In this document: positions 1 to 7,095 of the stretch, piece by piece | How the letters are laid out: each line of letters begins with the position of its first letter | How positions within the stretch are numbered: position 1 is the first letter of the stretch | Made by a program: the position numbers and the translations under genes | Source: Bacteroidales bacterium | GTDB lineage: Bacteria > Bacteroidota > Bacteroidia > Bacteroidales > UBA932 | Length of the DNA: 64,000 nucleotides | Assembly (NCBI GenBank): GCA_017428945.1 | Contig: JAFRPW010000013.1 | Coordinates: 1 to 64,000, forward strand | Direction: 5' to 3' | The notes under the pieces: model-generated | The model's input: the letters and a program-made list of their open reading frames with translations, nothing else | What the model was told of the DNA's origin: nothing | The model's database searches: none

Positions 1-29
1 CATTGACCTCGTTGAACATAGAAATCATT
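1..29 (-). CDS. possible 5' end of a leftward gene cut by the window edge
   Basis: An open frame on the minus strand could start with ATG at 29 (or the in-frame ATG at 20) and run off the left edge. The only support is position: a TATCTTTG box on the same strand lies about 40 nt upstream. At most nine codons are visible, so no product can be named. Confidence 0.25.
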
Positions 30-67
30 GTGGCGTATCCGTGAGGAATATAACGACCACTCGCCTA

Positions 68-75
68 CAAAGATA
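68..75 (-). promoter_or_regulatory. -7 box TATCTTTG, leftward
   Basis: The minus strand reads TATCTTTG, an exact match to the Bacteroidetes -7 consensus TAnnTTTG. It would serve the truncated leftward gene at the window edge. No clear -33 element was seen. Confidence 0.4.
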
Positions 76-110
76 ACGTGTTACGGTCTTGATTTTTATC
101 CCCACTGGCG

Positions 111-139
111 TAAAAATCCAGGATTTTTATGTAAGTTTG
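111..139 (+). promoter_or_regulatory. palindromic operator candidate and -7 box before the oxidoreductase
   Basis: A perfect 9-bp inverted repeat, TAAAAATCC-A-GGATTTTTA (111-129), sits directly upstream of the -7 box TAAGTTTG (132-139). A further half-site-like ATTTTTAT lies near 92-99. Position over the spacer and -33 zone suggests a repressor or redox regulator site; the regulator is unknown. The box ends 7 nt before the ATG at 147. Confidence 0.45.
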
Positions 140-146
140 CAGTATT

Positions 147-725
147 ATGAAATCCCTTGTTGTCATCAACGCCTGCGTCCGTCAGGCGGATTCCCGGACC
201 CTGCGTATTGCAGATCCCATTATTGCTGCTTTGTCTGAGCGGTATGCTGTTACGCGCTACAACCTTCCGGAGATGGATATCCCGCCTCTAAACCCGGATC
301 TTTTTGCCAGACGAGGCGTGGGAGAGATTCCGGAATGGGCGCAGGAAGCCGCCAGGGCAATTGCCGGGGCGGAATGCATCCTTATTGCCGCGCCGTTCTG
401 GGACATGAGTTTTCCCGCGGTGCTCAAGTGCTTCATAGAGCATACATCCCTTTTCGATGTCACTTTCACCGATAACGGCAAAACCTGCGTGGGCCTGTGC
501 AAAGCCCCAAAGGTGCTTTACATAACCACCCGCGGCATGGATATCCGGACCGGAGATGCCAGAGAGCAGGCAACACCATATCTCAAGGCGATAGGTAGTC
601 TGTGGAACCTTGGTGAGATTACGACTATCGCCGCCACCAATATGGACTATATCTCTCCGGAAGAGATAGATAAGAAGATATCCGAAGCCGTGTCCCGTGG
701 CCTTGAGATAGCACAGAGTTTCTAG
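147..725 (+). CDS. NAD(P)H-dependent FMN oxidoreductase, azoreductase-like
   Basis: A 192-residue cytosolic flavodoxin-fold protein. The block PFWDMSFPAVLK (83-94) matches the FMN-binding loop of AcpD/azoreductase-type quinone reductases (typical PxWNxxxPAxLK), and length is normal for the family. Such enzymes reduce quinones, azo dyes or nitro compounds with NAD(P)H; the substrate here cannot be told. It is a single gene with its own promoter, preceded by a palindrome that may be an operator, and the -7 box is so close that the mRNA should be nearly leaderless. Family assignment is firm, substrate is not. Confidence 0.8.
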   Translation: MKSLVVINACVRQADSRTLRIADPIIAALSERYAVTRYNLPEMDIPPLNPDLFARRGVGEIPEWAQEAARAIAGAECILIAAPFWDMSFPAVLKCFIEHTSLFDVTFTDNGKTCVGLCKAPKVLYITTRGMDIRTGDAREQATPYLKAIGSLWNLGEITTIAATNMDYISPEEIDKKISEAVSRGLEIAQSF

Positions 726-737
726 AGTCCCCGATAT

Positions 738-768
738 TTTGCTTATTGCGGCGAAATTGTTAAATTTG
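738..768 (+). promoter_or_regulatory. promoter TTTG-N19-TAAATTTG
   Basis: TTTG (738-741), a 19-nt spacer and TAAATTTG (761-768) give a full Bacteroidetes sigma-ABfr-type promoter in front of the nucleotidyltransferase at 804, leaving a 5' leader of about 30 nt. Confidence 0.75.
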
Positions 769-803
769 TAAGACATAAGAAAATTCTTAAACTTCTATAC
801 AGT

Positions 804-1736
804 ATGAAACCTACACTTTTGGTTCTGGCGGCCGGAATGGGCAGCCGTTACGGCGGACTCAAGCAGATGGACGGCCTGGGCCCAAACGGAGAAACCATTA
901 TCGATTATTCCATCCACGATGCAGTGGAAGCCGGTTTCGGCAAGGTTGTGTACATTGTGCGCGAGTCCTTCAAGGACGCCATGATGGCACACGTCAAGGA
1001 GCGCTATGCTGGCGTGAAGACCTGTGACGGCCAGCCTCTTGAGTTTGTGTTCGTAACACAGGAACTGGACAAGATTCCCGCTCCCTTCACCGTTCCTGAA
1101 GACCGCGTGAAGCCCTGGGGCACCGCACATGCAGTCCTTATGGCAAAGGACGTTATCCACGAGCCCTTCGCCGTCATCAACGGTGACGATTTCTACGGCA
1201 AAGAGTCCTTCAAGGTCCTTGGAGACTGGTGCCGCGCCCACGAGAACACCACCGGACAGTACTGCATAGTTGGCTTCGAACTGGAGAACACCCTCTCCGA
1301 GAACGGCAGCGTGTCCCGCGGCATCTGCTTCTACGACAGCAAGAACATCCTCACCGGCATTGCAGAGCACCTGGACATTGCCAAGGAGGCCGACGGCAAC
1401 GTATACGGAGACAACTCCGTCACCGGTGAAAAGCACGTGAAGCTTGCCGCAAAGGCGCTTTGCTCCATGAACATGTGGGGCTTCACCCCGGATTACTTCA
1501 CAAAGAGCGAGGCCTCTTTCGTGACCTTCCTCAATGAGCACCGCACGGAGCCTAAGAAAGAGTACTACATTCCTTACGCAGTAGACGTTCTGGTAAAGGC
1601 CGGGGAAGCCAGCTGCGAGGTCCTTTCTTCTCCTTCACACTGGTTTGGCGTAACTTATAAGGAAGACCGCCCCGCAGTGGTCGCCAAGTTCGCGGAACTT
1701 GTGGCCAAGGGCGTTTATCCCAGCCCCCTGTACTAG
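804..1736 (+). CDS. NTP-transferase family nucleotidyltransferase
   Basis: A 310-residue sugar-nucleotidyltransferase-fold protein. The N-terminal LAAGMGSRYGGLK (8-20) is the nucleotide-binding signature, and NGDD (126-129) is the metal-binding acidic motif. Enzymes of this fold join NTPs to sugar phosphates or related phosphates; this family's substrate is not evident. It heads a probable four-gene run with the CPBP protease (1-nt gap after the stop codon) and the DUF4293 protein. No partner kinase is next to it, so a role in amino-sugar recycling can only be guessed. Confidence 0.8.
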   Translation: MKPTLLVLAAGMGSRYGGLKQMDGLGPNGETIIDYSIHDAVEAGFGKVVYIVRESFKDAMMAHVKERYAGVKTCDGQPLEFVFVTQELDKIPAPFTVPEDRVKPWGTAHAVLMAKDVIHEPFAVINGDDFYGKESFKVLGDWCRAHENTTGQYCIVGFELENTLSENGSVSRGICFYDSKNILTGIAEHLDIAKEADGNVYGDNSVTGEKHVKLAAKALCSMNMWGFTPDYFTKSEASFVTFLNEHRTEPKKEYYIPYAVDVLVKAGEASCEVLSSPSHWFGVTYKEDRPAVVAKFAELVAKGVYPSPLY

Positions 1737-1737
1737 T

Positions 1738-2664
1738 ATGGCTGCCCGTGCACGCAAGGTCAATAATTATGACCTTTTCTCCTCTCACGCCTGGTACACT
1801 CCGGGCGTGAAAGGTATGTTCGGCCTCCTTCTGTGGTTCCTGCTGGGTACCATTGTAGGCGGCCTGGTTCAGGTTCTCCTTATGGCATTCATGCCCATGC
1901 AGGCGGTTATGGACTATGGAATGATAATCGTCTATCCCGTCCAGTTCCTTCCCGCCATGCTGTATGTGGCAAGGAAAAGCCAGATGAACAGCCTCTTCGA
2001 GCCCGGTTACAAGCTCTCCAGCAATAACTTCGGCCCGTATAAGTGGTGGCTGGTGGCCATTATCACCGTGTTCCTCACTTTTGGAACCATGGTCACGGCA
2101 GACCTTCCCAACTACTGGAATGTCAGGCTCACCAATTCAATCCCCTGGCTCAAGCGTTTCTACGACGCCGTTATGGAAGCCATGAAAATGATGACCGGCG
2201 GTCCTTTCTGGAGCACGTTCCTTGTAACTGCAATCTTCGCCCCCATCTTTGAGGAGTGGCTGTGCCGCGGCATGGTCCTGAGGGGCCTTCTCACAAAGGT
2301 AAAACCCGCCTGGGCAATCATTATATCGGCCCTTTTCTTCGCCCTTATCCACATGAACCCCTGGCAGGCCCTCAATGCCTTCATCATCGGCGTAGTCATG
2401 GGTTATGTGTACTACAGGACGGGAAACCTTTACCTCACAATGCTCATCCACTTTGTGAACAACGGATTTGCCGTGATAATGGCGCACGTCCCGTCGGTGC
2501 AGGATTACGATTTCTTCATCGACATGCTTGGAAAGGGGATGTACAGCGTGGTGTATGTGCTTGGCGTCGTGGTATTTGTGGGTTGCCTGTATGCGTTCAG
2601 CCGCATTCCCCTCAAGCAGGAGCGCGGTAATGTGGACGAGATTTCCATCGAAGTGGAGCAGTAG
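1738..2664 (+). CDS. CPBP family intramembrane glutamic endopeptidase
   Basis: A 308-residue polytopic membrane protein with about six to eight hydrophobic segments. The catalytic signature of CPBP (Abi) proteases is present: EEWLCR (172-177) and later His residues at about 205 (ALIHMNP) and 238 (LIHFVNN). Family members include Rce1-like prenyl-protein proteases and bacteriocin-immunity proteins; substrate unknown. An in-frame ATG at 1699 exists but lies inside the upstream gene, so the ATG one base after that gene's stop is preferred. Confidence 0.85.
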   Translation: MAARARKVNNYDLFSSHAWYTPGVKGMFGLLLWFLLGTIVGGLVQVLLMAFMPMQAVMDYGMIIVYPVQFLPAMLYVARKSQMNSLFEPGYKLSSNNFGPYKWWLVAIITVFLTFGTMVTADLPNYWNVRLTNSIPWLKRFYDAVMEAMKMMTGGPFWSTFLVTAIFAPIFEEWLCRGMVLRGLLTKVKPAWAIIISALFFALIHMNPWQALNAFIIGVVMGYVYYRTGNLYLTMLIHFVNNGFAVIMAHVPSVQDYDFFIDMLGKGMYSVVYVLGVVVFVGCLYAFSRIPLKQERGNVDEISIEVEQ

Positions 2665-2666
2665 TT

Positions 2667-3104
2667 ATGTGGCAGAGGATACAGACTCTTTATCTCCTTA
2701 TATCGGCAACGCTTTGCGCAGTGCTGCTTTTTGGCGTGGCATATAAGGTGGCAGACCCTGACGGCATGCTGGAGGTTACCTATTTCCAGCTCCAGAAGCC
2801 ATTCTTTGCCATTCTGCTTTGCATCCTGTCCTTCCTGGTGGTGCTCGCCCTCATAGTTTACAAGGGCCGAATCCTGCAGATGAGGCTGGCGGTGCTTTCC
2901 GGCATCGTGGCCCTTGGAATGCAGGTATGGCTGGCCTGGATGTACTTCAGCTTTGACGGAGCGGTGTTCCGCTGGACGGTAATCCTGCCCCTTGTCATAG
3001 CCGTCTGCAACTTCCTGGCTGCGCGCGGCTGTTTCCAGGACCAGCTGGTTGTGGAGAGCGCTTTCCGTGTGCGCGACAGGCGTAAACGCGCGCATAAGAA
3101 ATAA
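2667..3104 (+). CDS. DUF4293 family membrane protein
   Basis: A 145-residue protein beginning MWQRIQTLYLL, the start typical of the Bacteroidetes-restricted DUF4293 family. Four hydrophobic segments (about 9-29, 45-65, 75-97, 105-125) and a basic C-terminus make it an inner-membrane protein. It starts two bases after the CPBP protease stop and is probably co-transcribed with it. No biochemical role is known for the family. Confidence 0.75.
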   Translation: MWQRIQTLYLLISATLCAVLLFGVAYKVADPDGMLEVTYFQLQKPFFAILLCILSFLVVLALIVYKGRILQMRLAVLSGIVALGMQVWLAWMYFSFDGAVFRWTVILPLVIAVCNFLAARGCFQDQLVVESAFRVRDRRKRAHKK

Positions 3105-3110
3105 TTTTTG

Positions 3111-3118
3111 TATCTTTG
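3111..3118 (+). promoter_or_regulatory. -7 box TATCTTTG of fabK
   Basis: An exact TAnnTTTG box ends 9 nt before the ATG at 3128. It overlaps the upstream in-frame start at 3116, so that alternative start is very unlikely to be transcribed and the fabK mRNA should have almost no leader. Confidence 0.6.
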
Positions 3119-3127
3119 CGCCCGCTT

Positions 3128-4078
3128 ATGCGAACAAAGATAACCCAAATACTGGGGATACAGCACCCCGTTTTCCAGGGCGGAATGGCCTGGATTGCCG
3201 ATGCAAACCTTGCTGCAGCGGTCTCTGAGGCCGGTGGGCTGGGGCTCATATCGTCAATAAACGGGGGAGTGGAAGCGGTTCGCCGTGAGATACGCAAGGC
3301 CCGTGAGCTTACTCAGAAACCCTTCGGCGTAAACATAATGCTGGCCGCCCCGGATGCTGCAGAGATTGCAGATCTGGTAGTGGAAGAGGGGATAGGTATT
3401 GTGACCACCGGCGCCGGCTCTCCGGCTCCTTACATGGAGAAGTGGAAGGCTGCGGGAATAAAGGTTATCCCGGTTGTGGCATCGGTGGCATATGCCCTCA
3501 AGATGCAGGAACTTGGAGCAACTGCTGTAATAGCGGAAGGAGCGGAGTCCGGCGGTCACGTGGGCGACACCCACACTCTGGCGCTCCTGCCCCAGATAAT
3601 TGACGCGGTGCAGATTCCGGTGCTCGCGGCGGGCGGTGTCTTTGACGGCAGGGCGGCTGCGGCCATGTTCATCATGGGAGCTGCCGGAGTGCAGGTGGGA
3701 ACCCGCTTCCTCCTGGCCCGCGAATGCCGCGTGCACCCGGTGTACAAGGAGCGCCTCATAAAGGCATCGGACATAGGGACGATGGTTACGGGAAAAAGCC
3801 TCGGGGACGCCGTACGTGCCCTCAAGACTCCGTTCACCAAGAAATTCGCCGCCATGGAGGCGGATCCAGCCGTCTCTGCCGATGAGGTCCGCGCCTTCGG
3901 TACCGGCTCCCTCAGGAAGGCCGTCTTTGACGGGAACCTGGCGGAAGGAAGCTTCCTTGCAGGTGAAGCAGCCGGCCTTGCAAAGCGCGAAGAAAGTGCG
4001 CAGGAGATTGTAAACGATATAATTAGCGGTGCAGAAGCCTTGCTGAAAACCGCACCAGATTTGATATATGGAGAATAA
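3128..4078 (+). CDS. fabK: enoyl-ACP reductase II (FabK)
   Basis: A 316-residue FMN-dependent TIM-barrel enzyme that reduces enoyl-ACP in the last step of each fatty-acid elongation cycle. The N-terminus (QGGMAWIAD), the central GAESGGHVGD with the active-site His region, and VQVGTRFL match FabK of Firmicutes closely. The related nitronate monooxygenase family is the main alternative, but the adjacent fabF favours FabK. The start was set by the -7 box just upstream. Its 3' end overlaps fabF by 11 nt, indicating translational coupling. Confidence 0.85.
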   Translation: MRTKITQILGIQHPVFQGGMAWIADANLAAAVSEAGGLGLISSINGGVEAVRREIRKARELTQKPFGVNIMLAAPDAAEIADLVVEEGIGIVTTGAGSPAPYMEKWKAAGIKVIPVVASVAYALKMQELGATAVIAEGAESGGHVGDTHTLALLPQIIDAVQIPVLAAGGVFDGRAAAAMFIMGAAGVQVGTRFLLARECRVHPVYKERLIKASDIGTMVTGKSLGDAVRALKTPFTKKFAAMEADPAVSADEVRAFGTGSLRKAVFDGNLAEGSFLAGEAAGLAKREESAQEIVNDIISGAEALLKTAPDLIYGE

Positions 4079-5333
4079 TAAACCTAAAAGAGTAGTAGTA
4101 ACCGGCATGGGTGTGATTTCCTCTGTCGGTAATGATGTAGATACTTTCTGGAAGAACCTCGTTGATGGAGTCTGCGGTATAGACTACGTTGAGGAGTTCA
4201 AGGATATGCCCGTTACTTTTGCGGGCAAGGTTAGGGAGTTCGATGCCGAGCAGTTCGGCATGGACAAGCCCTTCATCCGCAAGCAGGACAACTTCACCCT
4301 GTATGCCATGGCGGCAGCCTGGCAGGCCATGAACCAGGCCGGCCTGAGCTCCGAGGGCGATAACGCCAACATCGACCCCTTCCGTCTGGGCGTTTATGTG
4401 GGCAGCGGCATAGGCGGTTTCGAGGTCCAGTACCGCGAGACCCAGAAGATGATTGAAGACCCCACCGGACAGTGGATTTCCCCGCTGTTCATCGCCACCA
4501 TGATATCCAATATTGCGGCCGGCCATGTTGCCATCAAGCATCATGCAGAGGGCCCCTGCCTGGATATCGTCACAGCCTGTGCAACATCGTCCCACTGCCT
4601 TGGAGAGGCCTTCAGGGCCGTACGTCACGGTTATGCCGATGCCATTATCGCCGGCGGCAGCGAGCACGCGTCCATTCCTATCGGCGTTGCCGGTTTCTTC
4701 AATGCAAAGGCCCTCACCAGGGCCACGGATCCCAAGTACTCGTCCCTTCCCTTCAACGCAAACCGCCAGGGTTTCGTGATGGGAGACGGTGCGGCGGTGC
4801 TTGTGCTTGAATCCCTTGACCACGCACTCGAGCGCGGCGCAACGATATACGGAGAGATGGTAGGCTACGGCAACACCTGCGACGCCTTCCACGCCACGGC
4901 ACCCCGCCCGGACGGCAGCACCCAGTCCCAGTCCATAAAGGACGCCCTCAAAGAGGCCGGGTTCGATCCCGCAAAGGACAACCTCTACATCAACGCCCAC
5001 GGCACCGGCACACACCTGAACGACATCGCCGAGACCGTTGCCTGCAAGCTTGCCCTTGGAGACTATGCCTACAAGGCCCACATCTCCTCTACCAAGTCCA
5101 TGACAGGCCACATGTTCGGCGCCGCTGGTGCTGCAGAGGCCATTGCAACCGTGATGGCGCTTAAGGACGGCATCTGCCCTCCCACCATCAACCTTGACAC
5201 CCCGGACCCGGAATGCGACCTGGATTACACCCCCAACAAGGCCGTCAGGACAGACCTTACCCTGGGTATCTCCAATTCCTTCGGTTTTGGCGGCCACAAC
5301 GCCTGTGTAGCTTTCCGTCCTTATAAAGGTTAA
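4068..5333 (+). CDS. fabF: beta-ketoacyl-ACP synthase II-type (FabF family)
   Basis: A 421-residue thiolase-fold condensing enzyme. The Cys-His-His set is visible: C171 in VTACATSSH, H311 in NAHGTGTHLND and H348 in TKSMTGHMFG, with the conserved Lys at 343. It condenses malonyl-ACP with acyl-ACP. The sequence around residues 65-85 differs from the usual housekeeping FabF of Bacteroides as I remember it, so it may be a second, specialised synthase. Overlap with fabK and closeness to the deaminase and FabZ-like genes indicate one operon. Confidence 0.85.
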   Translation: MENNKPKRVVVTGMGVISSVGNDVDTFWKNLVDGVCGIDYVEEFKDMPVTFAGKVREFDAEQFGMDKPFIRKQDNFTLYAMAAAWQAMNQAGLSSEGDNANIDPFRLGVYVGSGIGGFEVQYRETQKMIEDPTGQWISPLFIATMISNIAAGHVAIKHHAEGPCLDIVTACATSSHCLGEAFRAVRHGYADAIIAGGSEHASIPIGVAGFFNAKALTRATDPKYSSLPFNANRQGFVMGDGAAVLVLESLDHALERGATIYGEMVGYGNTCDAFHATAPRPDGSTQSQSIKDALKEAGFDPAKDNLYINAHGTGTHLNDIAETVACKLALGDYAYKAHISSTKSMTGHMFGAAGAAEAIATVMALKDGICPPTINLDTPDPECDLDYTPNKAVRTDLTLGISNSFGFGGHNACVAFRPYKG

Positions 5334-5337
5334 TACC

Positions 5338-5805
5338 ATGCAAGCAGAGAACAAATACATGCAGATGGCCATTGACGAGGCCCGTGAAGGCATCCGTAAC
5401 CATCACGGCGGCCCCTTCGGGACTGTCATCGTCAAAGACGGCAAGGTGGTCGCCCGTGGCCATAACAAGGTGCTTCTCACCAACGACGCCACTTGCCACG
5501 GAGAGGTAGACGCCATCCGCGAGGCCGGCAAGGTGCTTGGCACCTTCGACCTCTCCGGCTGCGAGCTCTACACTACCGGAGAACCCTGCCACATGTGCCT
5601 CTGCGCCTGTATGTGGGCCAATATAGACAAGATCTACTTCGGCTGCACAATAGAGGACAACGGCATCATAGGCTTCAGGGACGATAAGTTCGACGCCATC
5701 TTCGGCGGCCGCGAAAAGCTTCCCGGCTTCATGACAAAGCTGGACCGCATGGCCTGCCTGGAGCTCTTCAAGGAGTACGCGGAAGGTAACCACCAGAACT
5801 ACTGA
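5338..5805 (+). CDS. nucleoside/guanine deaminase family protein
   Basis: A 155-residue zinc deaminase of the CMP/dCMP-deaminase fold. The metal site is present as H54-G-E56 and C84-HM-C87 (PCHMC). Length and overall pattern (GGPFGTVIVKDG, TNDATCHGEVDAIR) resemble Bacillus GuaD, which converts guanine to xanthine; a cytidine or other base deaminase cannot be excluded. Oddly it is embedded in a fatty-acid gene cluster, 4 nt after fabF and overlapping the FabZ-like gene by one base. Confidence 0.8.
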   Translation: MQAENKYMQMAIDEAREGIRNHHGGPFGTVIVKDGKVVARGHNKVLLTNDATCHGEVDAIREAGKVLGTFDLSGCELYTTGEPCHMCLCACMWANIDKIYFGCTIEDNGIIGFRDDKFDAIFGGREKLPGFMTKLDRMACLELFKEYAEGNHQNY

Positions 5806-6221
5806 TGGAACTTTCAGAGATAAAAGGTTATCTTCCCCACAGGGAGCCCATGCTGCTTGTGGAGAGGGCTTCCGTAGATGAGAACGGCATTTGTCACGCG
5901 TCTTACCGCATTCCCGAGGATCCGTTCTACTGCCAGGGGCATTTCCCTGGCAATCCCATAGTCCCGGGTGTCATCCTCTGCGAAATCATGGCCCAGAGCT
6001 GCTTCCACCTTATGCTGGAAGTATTTGCAGAGCATCTTGTGGTGTACCGCGGCCTTGACGGCGTCCGCTTCCGCGGCACCGTCCGCCCCGGAGACCTCTG
6101 TGAGACCACCTGCACCCTTGTGGAGCAGAAAGGCACCCTCTGGGTATGCGAAACAAAGCTCTCCGTTTCCGGAAAGCTTTGTGCCCAGGCCAGGATTACC
6201 CTGGCCGCAGTGCCAAAATAG
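5805..6221 (+). CDS. fabZ: 3-hydroxyacyl-ACP dehydratase, FabZ-like hotdog protein
   Basis: A 138-residue hotdog-fold protein. GHFPGNPIVPGVILCE carries the catalytic His (H46) and Glu (E60) of FabZ/FabA dehydratases, which remove water from 3-hydroxyacyl-ACP. Start ATG shares one base with the deaminase stop (TGATG). As the last gene of the fabK-fabF-deaminase cluster it supplies the dehydration step, but a primary fabZ usually sits with lpxC/lpxA in this phylum, so this copy may be specialised. Confidence 0.8.
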   Translation: MELSEIKGYLPHREPMLLVERASVDENGICHASYRIPEDPFYCQGHFPGNPIVPGVILCEIMAQSCFHLMLEVFAEHLVVYRGLDGVRFRGTVRPGDLCETTCTLVEQKGTLWVCETKLSVSGKLCAQARITLAAVPK

Positions 6222-6270
6222 CCCTCCGGCGCCTTTGGGCCTGATCCGTCCTCATTTTGGGGTATAATTT

Positions 6271-6310
6271 AAGGATGACCTCCCGTTTTCAGGGTGGTCA
6301 TCCTTATTTT
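6271..6310. terminator. bidirectional hairpin terminator between fabZ-like gene and aquaporin
   Basis: Stem AAGGATGACC (6271-6280) pairs with GGTCATCCTT (6296-6305) around a 15-nt loop, followed by ATTTTA on the plus strand. It separates two convergent genes. Confidence 0.75.
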
Positions 6311-6331
6311 AGGGCTGTTTTTGAGGATGGG

Positions 6332-7021
6332 TTACTCCTTGGGAGCGATTCCCTTCCAGGCGCATGCTGCAAGTGCACCGCCAAGGAGAGGAGCGCAGAT
6401 GAATACCCAGAGGTCCTTGAGGGCTGCACCGCCTGCGAAGATTGCAGGGCCGATGGAACGTGCGGGGTTCACGGAAGTACCGGTGAGGTTGATGCACACC
6501 AGGTGGATGAGGATGAGGCAGAGGCCGATTGCAAGGCCTGCAGGCTTTCCTGCACCGAACTTGGCATCAGTTGCACCAAGGACTACCAGCACGAAGATGA
6601 AGGTTGCTACAACCTCTACGAGGCATGCACCCCATACGCCGCCGGCTCCGGCGACGCCGTTTGCGCCGAGACCTGCGGGATTTGCACCCAGGAATGCCAC
6701 ACCGGGCTGATTCATGAGTTTTGCAAACAGCAGAAGGAGAGCACCGGCGATGATGCCGCCGATTACCTGACCTACCCAGTAGCCACAGGCGTCTTTCCAG
6801 CTCATGCGGCCGCTCAGGGCAACGCCCAGGGTGATGGCGGGATTGATGTGGCAGCCGCTTATTTCACCGATGGTGTATGCCATTGCAACGACGGCAAGAC
6901 CAAAAGCGATTGCGGTGGCGAGGAGTCCGGCAGGGGTGCCGCAACCTACAAACATTGCGGTTCCGCAGCCAAGGAATGTAAGAACGAACGTTCCTACGCA
7001 TTCAGCGATGTACTTTTTCAT
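6332..7021 (-). CDS. aqpZ: aquaporin Z
   Basis: A 229-residue MIP-family channel in the inner membrane. Both NPA motifs are present (60-62 in HINPAITLG and 185-187 in SVNPARSIGPA). His173 (LIHLV), Thr182 and Arg188 match the selectivity filter of water-specific AqpZ rather than a glycerol facilitator. A further upstream ATG at 7060 would add 13 polar residues and lies over the promoter; the start at 7021 (MKKYIAECVG) fits the family. Transcribed divergently from the HerA-like gene. Confidence 0.9.
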   Translation of the reverse strand: MKKYIAECVGTFVLTFLGCGTAMFVGCGTPAGLLATAIAFGLAVVAMAYTIGEISGCHINPAITLGVALSGRMSWKDACGYWVGQVIGGIIAGALLLLFAKLMNQPGVAFLGANPAGLGANGVAGAGGVWGACLVEVVATFIFVLVVLGATDAKFGAGKPAGLAIGLCLILIHLVCINLTGTSVNPARSIGPAIFAGGAALKDLWVFICAPLLGGALAACAWKGIAPKE

Positions 7022-7048
7022 AAGCGATTTAGTTTTAGTTCGTGTGAG

Positions 7049-7076
7049 CAAATTTAACATTTTTTCGTTAAATTTG
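7049..7076. promoter_or_regulatory. back-to-back -7 boxes of aqpZ and the HerA-like gene
   Basis: TAAATTTG on the minus strand (7049-7056) faces aqpZ and TAAATTTG on the plus strand (7069-7076) faces the ATPase gene at 7096. Only 12 bp separate the two identical boxes, so the promoters overlap and may exclude each other. Confidence 0.65.
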
Positions 7077-7095
7077 TAAAAATTGACTCAATATT

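Noticed and set aside
6257-7057. 266-residue rightward ORF opposite the aquaporin
   Set aside because: The aquaporin frame has both NPA motifs and a promoter; this frame is antisense with improbable Cys content.
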